A stretch of 9,172 bases of DNA from Acidisphaera sp035272265. GTDB taxonomy: Bacteria; Pseudomonadota; Alphaproteobacteria; Acetobacterales; Acetobacteraceae. The notes beneath the pieces were generated by a model, which was not told the DNA's origin, did no database searches, and saw only the letters and a program-made list of their open reading frames with translations. This document shows, one piece after another, positions 6,001 through 9,172 of this stretch (positions are counted from its first letter, which is position 1; the number at the start of each line of letters is the position of its first letter). The position numbers were made by a program, and so were the translations under genes. The DNA lies in NCBI GenBank assembly GCA_035272265.1, contig DATEQV010000316.1, positions 1 through 9,172 of the forward strand, given 5' to 3'.

Positions 6001-7786
6001 CGGCGTCGCGCGGGCGCAACTCGTGCGGCGACTCGCCAAGCACGCGCAAGCCAAAGTCTTCCAGCACCGGGAGAATGTCGGACAACGGCAGCGGCGCTGC
6101 TTCGCGTATCGTACGCAGATGCAATGTGCCGGCCTCCGCGCCCGCGGTCAGACGGGTCACCAGGCCTTCTCCGGCAAGGCACCGCTCGGCGGCGGCGATA
6201 TCCAGGATCGCGTCGCCCGGGGAGCCGGTCTCGACGTAGCCCGCAGGGAACGCCCCGACGTAGCGTGTCAGCAGGGCGGCGCCGTCAGCGGCGGTCAGCG
6301 CTTCCTCAAGCCGGTCGCGCCAGGTACGCGACGCCTGCGTGAGTTCCTGCTCCAGCGCCGCGCGATCAGGCTGCCTGACCTGACCGGGACGCGTGGCGAT
6401 CAGGAAACGCAGGCGCGCAAGCGCGCTGTCGTCCAACCGGACTTCGTCGGCATCCAGCCGGCCGTCGAAGGCACGTTCCAGGATGGCCGCCATGCGGCGC
6501 TGCACGTCCGCGCCGTAGCGTTCGCGCGGCACGAACACCAGGCAGGTGATCCCGCGCTCGAACGGGTCTTGCAACGTGAACAGCGCCACGCGCTGACGCT
6601 GCTGCAGATAAAGAACTCCGAGCGCGAGCTCGAACAGCGTCCGTTCGTCGGACTGGAACAGGTCGTCGCGCGGCAGCGCATCGAGGATGTGCTGCAGCGC
6701 GCGCGCGTCGTGGCTGCCCGGCGGAAATCCGGCCCATTCGACGCACCGCTTCACCTTGTGGCGCAGGATGGGAATCGTACGCGGGCTGTTGGTGTAGCTC
6801 TCGGACGTGAACAGGCCCGCCATCAGCCGTATGCCGCTCGGGCGGCCGTCGGTGTCGAAGGTCTTGATGCCGATCGTGTCCATCAGCGCCGGCCGATGAA
6901 CCGGCGAGCGCCGGCTGGACTTCGCGATCGTCGTCAGGCGCGGCGAGTGGAGGAAGGCCTGGATCTCCGGCGACGACCGGACGATCTGGCGCAGTCCGTC
7001 GAGCACGCGGTAATTGTCGTCGCGCAACAGGCCGCGCCCGCTGCCGGCGACGACGTCGATCTCGTCACCGGCGAAGCAGTAATCGCGCAGCCCGATGAAG
7101 ACGAAGTTGTCGTCGGCGAGCCAATGCAGGAACGCCGACGCCTCGGAGGCTTCCGCCATCGGCACCGGTGCGGCGCCGCTGGTGATGCCGGACGCGAGAC
7201 GCAACGCGGCGCCGCGCATCTCAGGCCAGTCCAGCACCACGGCGCGGACATTCGACAGCACCTCCGCGAGCCGGGTGCGGACCTCATCGGCGCGATCGGA
7301 CGGAAGCCGATCGACCTCGATGTGCATCATCGATTCCTTGAACGCCAGCGGATGGTCGCCGAGCGAGACCAGCCGGCCGGCTTCGCGATGCACCGCCATG
7401 ATCGGATGGATCAGGAGCCGGACCGTCAGGCCAAGCCCGTTCAGCGCGGCGATCGTGCTGTCGACCAGGAACGGCATGTCGTCGTTGACGACGCGCACCA
7501 CAGGCGGCGTGCGCCCGACGTCCACAGCGATTGTCGGGCGGCCGGGCACGCGATCGGTCGCGAACTCCCACAACGCCATCGCCGCGTCAGCGAGCGCCTC
7601 CGCCGAGCGCGTTTCCAGCTCGCTGTCGGGAACATGGCTCCAGAACAGCGTCACGAACTGGCGCGCCATGGCGCTGTCCCGGCCGGACGCGACCGCCCGC
7701 GCGGCGGCGATCTCCACGGCGACGGCCAGTGCTGCGCGGCCAGTCGGCGACGCGGCGGCCGACGGCCCGCTCAGGTCGTCCGGCAT
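3059..7786 (-). CDS. Large NAD-specific glutamate dehydrogenase (about 180 kDa class, Bac_GDH)
   Basis: This enzyme oxidises L-glutamate to 2-oxoglutarate and ammonium with NAD+, feeding glutamate carbon into the TCA cycle in the cytosol. The 1,575-residue chain fits the large bacterial class. The N-terminal half holds the ACT-like regulatory region, with VVNDDMPFLVDS near residues 98-109 and HWLADDNFVFIGLRDY near 221-236. The catalytic core has GGIRWSDRKEDFRTE (796-810), a Lys-rich KAQMVKNA segment and PVGSKGGF, whose Lys831 is the expected catalytic lysine. It continues with ADKGTATFSD (Asp894), a nucleotide-binding GVGDMSGDVFGNG (963-975) and LLWFGGIGTYVKA (near 1076). The start at 7786 is chosen because GGAGG lies 8 bases upstream and the sequence MPDDLSGPSAAAS begins there. 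An open frame reaching 8083 would overlap the epimerase gene and reads as low-quality protein. The gene lies 98 bases downstream of the epimerase gene and before the palindrome-rich spacer. Relatives are usually under allosteric control and serve amino acid catabolism. Confidence 0.97.
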   Translation of the reverse strand: MPDDLSGPSAAASPTGRAALAVAVEIAAARAVASGRDSAMARQFVTLFWSHVPDSELETRSAEALADAAMALWEFATDRVPGRPTIAVDVGRTPPVVRVVNDDMPFLVDSTIAALNGLGLTVRLLIHPIMAVHREAGRLVSLGDHPLAFKESMMHIEVDRLPSDRADEVRTRLAEVLSNVRAVVLDWPEMRGAALRLASGITSGAAPVPMAEASEASAFLHWLADDNFVFIGLRDYCFAGDEIDVVAGSGRGLLRDDNYRVLDGLRQIVRSSPEIQAFLHSPRLTTIAKSSRRSPVHRPALMDTIGIKTFDTDGRPSGIRLMAGLFTSESYTNSPRTIPILRHKVKRCVEWAGFPPGSHDARALQHILDALPRDDLFQSDERTLFELALGVLYLQQRQRVALFTLQDPFERGITCLVFVPRERYGADVQRRMAAILERAFDGRLDADEVRLDDSALARLRFLIATRPGQVRQPDRAALEQELTQASRTWRDRLEEALTAADGAALLTRYVGAFPAGYVETGSPGDAILDIAAAERCLAGEGLVTRLTAGAEAGTLHLRTIREAAPLPLSDILPVLEDFGLRVLGESPHELRPRDAAQPLWLQVFDLAWDGPELTLNDAAPRFAEAFGAAWAGTLESDGFNRLVLRAGLTARETTILRACCKVLRQAGSGFSQAYMEDTAAAHPVIARKLVELFAVSFDPAFAGDREAARDRLRADILAALDAVSVLDEDRILRSFLDLIWSALRTNHYRGGRSSLAIKFASRELDLIPKPKPWAEIYVYSPRAEGCHLRGGPVARGGIRWSDRKEDFRTEILGLMKAQMVKNAVIVPVGSKGGFVVKRPPAARDALMQEVVACYRTLISGLLDVTDTVRGDAVVPPPDVVRRDGDDPYLVVAADKGTATFSDIANGIAAEYGFWLGDAFASGGSVGYDHKVMGITARGAWEAVKRHFREMGRDIQTQPFTCVGVGDMSGDVFGNGMLLSRQTRLLAAFNHQHIFIDPNPDTAASFAERQRMFALPRSTWADYDRAVISAGGGVWERAAKSIPISPEARAALDIQAEHLPPAQLIQALLRAPADLLWFGGIGTYVKAASETNADAGDRANDALRVDAAMLRAKVVGEGANLALTQRGRVEYALAGGRLNTDAIDNSAGVSASDHEVNIKIAVNAFVDSGVLPADERAAFLGAMTDEVAELVLRDNVLQPLALSLDEADAPALLDRHVRLMRALERAGRLDRRIEFLPDEEALAERAAARRGLTRPELAVLLATAKMELDPALVASDLPDAPEMDQLLVAYFPPRMRTVSPRDLAAHRLRREIVATSIANEVVNRMGPGFVVDLAAASGRPSADVARAFLTVRDVLDLNSIWDAAEAADDAARAPVIIRLLLAVRTLAERAARRLLQPGAPGVARLRAGVAALSAGLDRGDLLPADAAHGLAARAEAWRADGVPDALAERVARLDTLAAAVDIARVGNDAAAARAFLAAGETLGLDMLRGRAASVPAATQWQRQALETQVEELLDLQCAVAGRVTQAGVELDTWLAGRAGSWARLQETLTQVRAAPRPDLSMLVVASRQVRALLAAD

Positions 7787-7800
7787 TCCTCCCCCCTCCA
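7787..7800 (-). promoter_or_regulatory. Purine-rich ribosome binding site of the glutamate dehydrogenase gene
   Basis: On the minus strand this reads TGGAGGGGGGAGGA directly before the ATG at 7786. The first GGAGG (7799 to 7795) is spaced 8 bases from the ATG. A second GGAGG (7792 to 7788) is one base away, too close to be optimal. An ATG at 7801, five codons upstream in frame, immediately precedes the first GGAGG and so cannot use it, which favours 7786. Confidence 0.6.
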
Positions 7801-7805
7801 TGTTT

Positions 7806-7825
7806 TCCGGCAGTCTAGAGCCGGA
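7806..7825. repeat. Short hairpin upstream of the dehydrogenase ribosome binding site
   Basis: TCCGGC (7806-7811) and GCCGGA (7820-7825) form a 6-bp stem around an 8-base loop containing TCTAGA. It lies in the 98-base gap between the epimerase stop and the dehydrogenase start, just upstream of the ribosome binding site. It could influence translation or be a protein-binding site. It shares CCGGCAGTCTAGA with the minus strand of 2805-2817. I see no clear -35/-10 promoter in this gap. Confidence 0.4.
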
Positions 7826-7884
7826 GCGCGGTATGTGCGAGCGCCGATGCGCCAGGGGTGTCGGACTTCGAGCCGCCGGAAGCC

Positions 7885-8847
7885 TCAGGCAAGCGAGGCG
7901 AGACCGACCTCGAGCGTCACCTCGGCCCGGATCCCGAGCATCGCCAGCGCTCGTTCCGGTGCACCACGTGACTGGCGAATGTCGCCCGGTCGAGCGCTTC
8001 CATGCTGTATCCGCAGGGCAGCCCCTCGGAGCCGGCCGAGCATCGATGCCAGCTCTCGTATCGACGTCGCGCGCCCGGTACACACGTTCAGCACCGAACC
8101 CGCCGCAGTCCCATCGCTGCGCAGGAGGTCCATCGCCGCCCGCAGGTGAGCGACCGCATCGGACACGTGGACGAAATCGCGCGTCTGGCCACCATCGCCG
8201 TGCAACACGATCGGCTGCCCCTCGGCAAGATTGCGCGCGAAGATCGAGATCACCCCGCTATAGGGCGAGTACGGATCCTGGCGCGGTCCGTACACGTTGA
8301 AGAACCGCAAACCCAGTGTCGGGACGCCGTGTATCCGACTGGCGATACGGGCATGCAGTTCACTGCCCAGCTTATCGACGCCATAGGCGGACAGCGGATT
8401 GGGCGCCAGATCCTCGTGCGCCACCGCACCGCCCGTATCGCCGTAGACCGCCGCGGACGAGGCATACACCACCGGCACCCTGTCTGCCGCCCGCGCGGTC
8501 GCGAGCACGCTGACCGTGGCGGACTGGTTGATCCGGTGTGTCGAAACCCACTCCTCGTTGCAGCGCTGGACCGACGCCACCGCCGCCAGGTGATAGACCT
8601 CACCGATACCCTCCATCGCTGCGGCCAATGCGGCGGGATCGGTGACAGCGCCCAGCACGAAGTCGGCGCGCGGGTCGACACTGTCTCGCCGGCCGGTCGA
8701 CAGGTCGTCCAGCACGCGCACGCAAAGGCCCTGCGCAAGCAGGCTTTCCACCAGATGCGCACCGATGAACCCGGCTCCTCCGGTAACTAGGGCCCAGGGG
8801 CGGATAGGTTCTCTCCTCGATGCATTCACGAGACCGCTAAGGATCAT
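7885..8847 (-). CDS. NAD-dependent epimerase/dehydratase, probable UDP-sugar 4-epimerase
   Basis: This 320-residue extended short-chain dehydrogenase/reductase probably interconverts sugar nucleotides by C4 epimerisation for polysaccharide or lipopolysaccharide synthesis. The N-terminal NAD-binding Rossmann motif is GGAGFIG (Gly23, Gly26, Gly29), followed by VLDDLSTG with the ribose-binding acidic residues near 47-48 and HLAA at 86-89. The active site shows YASSAAVYG (Ser130/Ser131) and YGVDK (Tyr155, Lys159). The substrate-side motif RFFNVYGPRQDPYSPYSG and TRDFVHVSDAV resemble UDP-glucose/UDP-GlcNAc 4-epimerases; a dehydratase or other NDP-sugar enzyme cannot be excluded. The first ATG (8847) has no good ribosome binding site. 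A GTG at 8829 is the only other usual in-frame start before the Rossmann motif. An AGGAGA at codons 11-12 has no normal start after it. The gene is followed 98 bases later by the glutamate dehydrogenase gene on the same strand. Family is firm, substrate is not. Confidence 0.92.
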   Translation of the reverse strand: MILSGLVNASRREPIRPWALVTGGAGFIGAHLVESLLAQGLCVRVLDDLSTGRRDSVDPRADFVLGAVTDPAALAAAMEGIGEVYHLAAVASVQRCNEEWVSTHRINQSATVSVLATARAADRVPVVYASSAAVYGDTGGAVAHEDLAPNPLSAYGVDKLGSELHARIASRIHGVPTLGLRFFNVYGPRQDPYSPYSGVISIFARNLAEGQPIVLHGDGGQTRDFVHVSDAVAHLRAAMDLLRSDGTAAGSVLNVCTGRATSIRELASMLGRLRGAALRIQHGSARPGDIRQSRGAPERALAMLGIRAEVTLEVGLASLA

Positions 8848-9172
8848 CGAGCACTGAAGCGCCCGCGCACTGCATGGAAGTCAGCGCACCAGCAAGGCGA
8901 GCTCATCGCGTGCCAGCGCTAGGCGGCTGAAGCTGATCGGTCCCGCCACCGGGGTTCCTGGCGCGATTTCCTCTGAAAACGAAAGGAAGAATCGTGCCCT
9001 TGTAAAACAACGAATCAACAGACTTTTGGCCAGTTTTCGCCCTCATGCCTCCCCTCATTTCGGTTGAGAGATGCACAGAGAAAAAGAATCGGGAGACCGG
9101 TTCTGGTTTTCTGAAAAGACTCGAGATTGCGAGCTTAGCGTTCGAATGACGTTGATCGACTGAACGGCATTG
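8848..9172. other. Intergenic region with an A+T-rich right half, upstream of the epimerase gene
   Basis: These 325 bases hold no convincing gene. From about 8965 onward base composition changes sharply: by count, 81 of the last 172 bases (47%) are G or C, against far higher values in the coding regions. It is the natural promoter region for the minus-strand epimerase gene and perhaps for a divergent gene beyond the window, but no clear -35/-10 pair was found on either strand. A minus-strand frame of 47 codons (9046 down to 8903) starts with an ATG preceded by GAGGGGAGGC and encodes MRAKTGQKSVDSLFYKG onward. A plus-strand frame of 30 codons (9071-9163) begins MHREKESGDRFWF. Both are too short and unsupported to call as genes. 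Confidence 0.5.

Noticed and set aside
7787..8083. N-terminal extension of the dehydrogenase frame to an ATG at 8083
   Set aside because: It overlaps the epimerase coding region by about 200 bases, reads as Arg/Pro-rich shadow sequence, and the start at 7786 has a well-placed ribosome binding site.
5981..8149. Plus-strand open frame of 722 codons antisense to the dehydrogenase and epimerase genes
   Set aside because: It is a GC-rich antisense shadow with Arg/Gln/His-rich composition and no recognisable domain. The frames at 3215-4483 and 4616-5944 are the same kind of artefact.
9071..9163. Plus-strand frame of 30 codons beginning MHREKESGDRFWF
   Set aside because: It is very short, and only GAGAG precedes the ATG. 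There is no recognisable family.

Overview
The window is GC-rich DNA (strong G/C at third codon positions throughout) that looks chromosomal and bacterial. The single-chain, roughly 1,575-residue NAD-dependent glutamate dehydrogenase and the stand-alone class III nucleotide cyclase point to a high-GC Pseudomonadota. Alphaproteobacteria is my best guess, but genus or order cannot be fixed from this sequence alone. No rRNA, tRNA, CRISPR array, transposase or integrase was seen.

Layout. Bases 1-2122 hold two plus-strand genes: a class III adenylate/guanylate cyclase-like protein (37-1083, reading frame open to the left edge) and, 79 bases on, a DegP/HtrA-type serine protease with one PDZ domain and no visible signal peptide (1163-2122). 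Only 7 bases beyond lies the 3' end of a minus-strand gene (2130-2720). It has an excellent ribosome binding site and start, but its coding signal changes frame near 2540, so it is probably a broken gene or an assembly error. Bases 2721-3058 are a noncoding spacer packed with inverted repeats, including a 13-bp perfect stem and an 18-bp perfect palindrome. Bases 3059-7786 (minus) encode the large NAD-glutamate dehydrogenase. Bases 7885-8847 (minus) encode an extended short-chain dehydrogenase/reductase, probably a UDP-sugar 4-epimerase. Bases 8848-9172 are a much more A+T-rich stretch with no convincing gene.

How the genes relate. The minus-strand genes lie in the order epimerase, glutamate dehydrogenase, unknown gene, and could be partly co-transcribed, but the epimerase and dehydrogenase belong to different pathways (sugar-nucleotide supply versus glutamate catabolism). 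The cyclase-protease pair may be a small signalling/proteolysis unit; this rests only on shared strand and a short gap. I found no clear evidence of a new multi-gene system. The items most worth a second look are the frame-shifting gene, the palindrome-dense spacer, a 13-base sequence shared by two hairpins in different spacers, the altered active-site position in the cyclase, and the A+T-rich right end.
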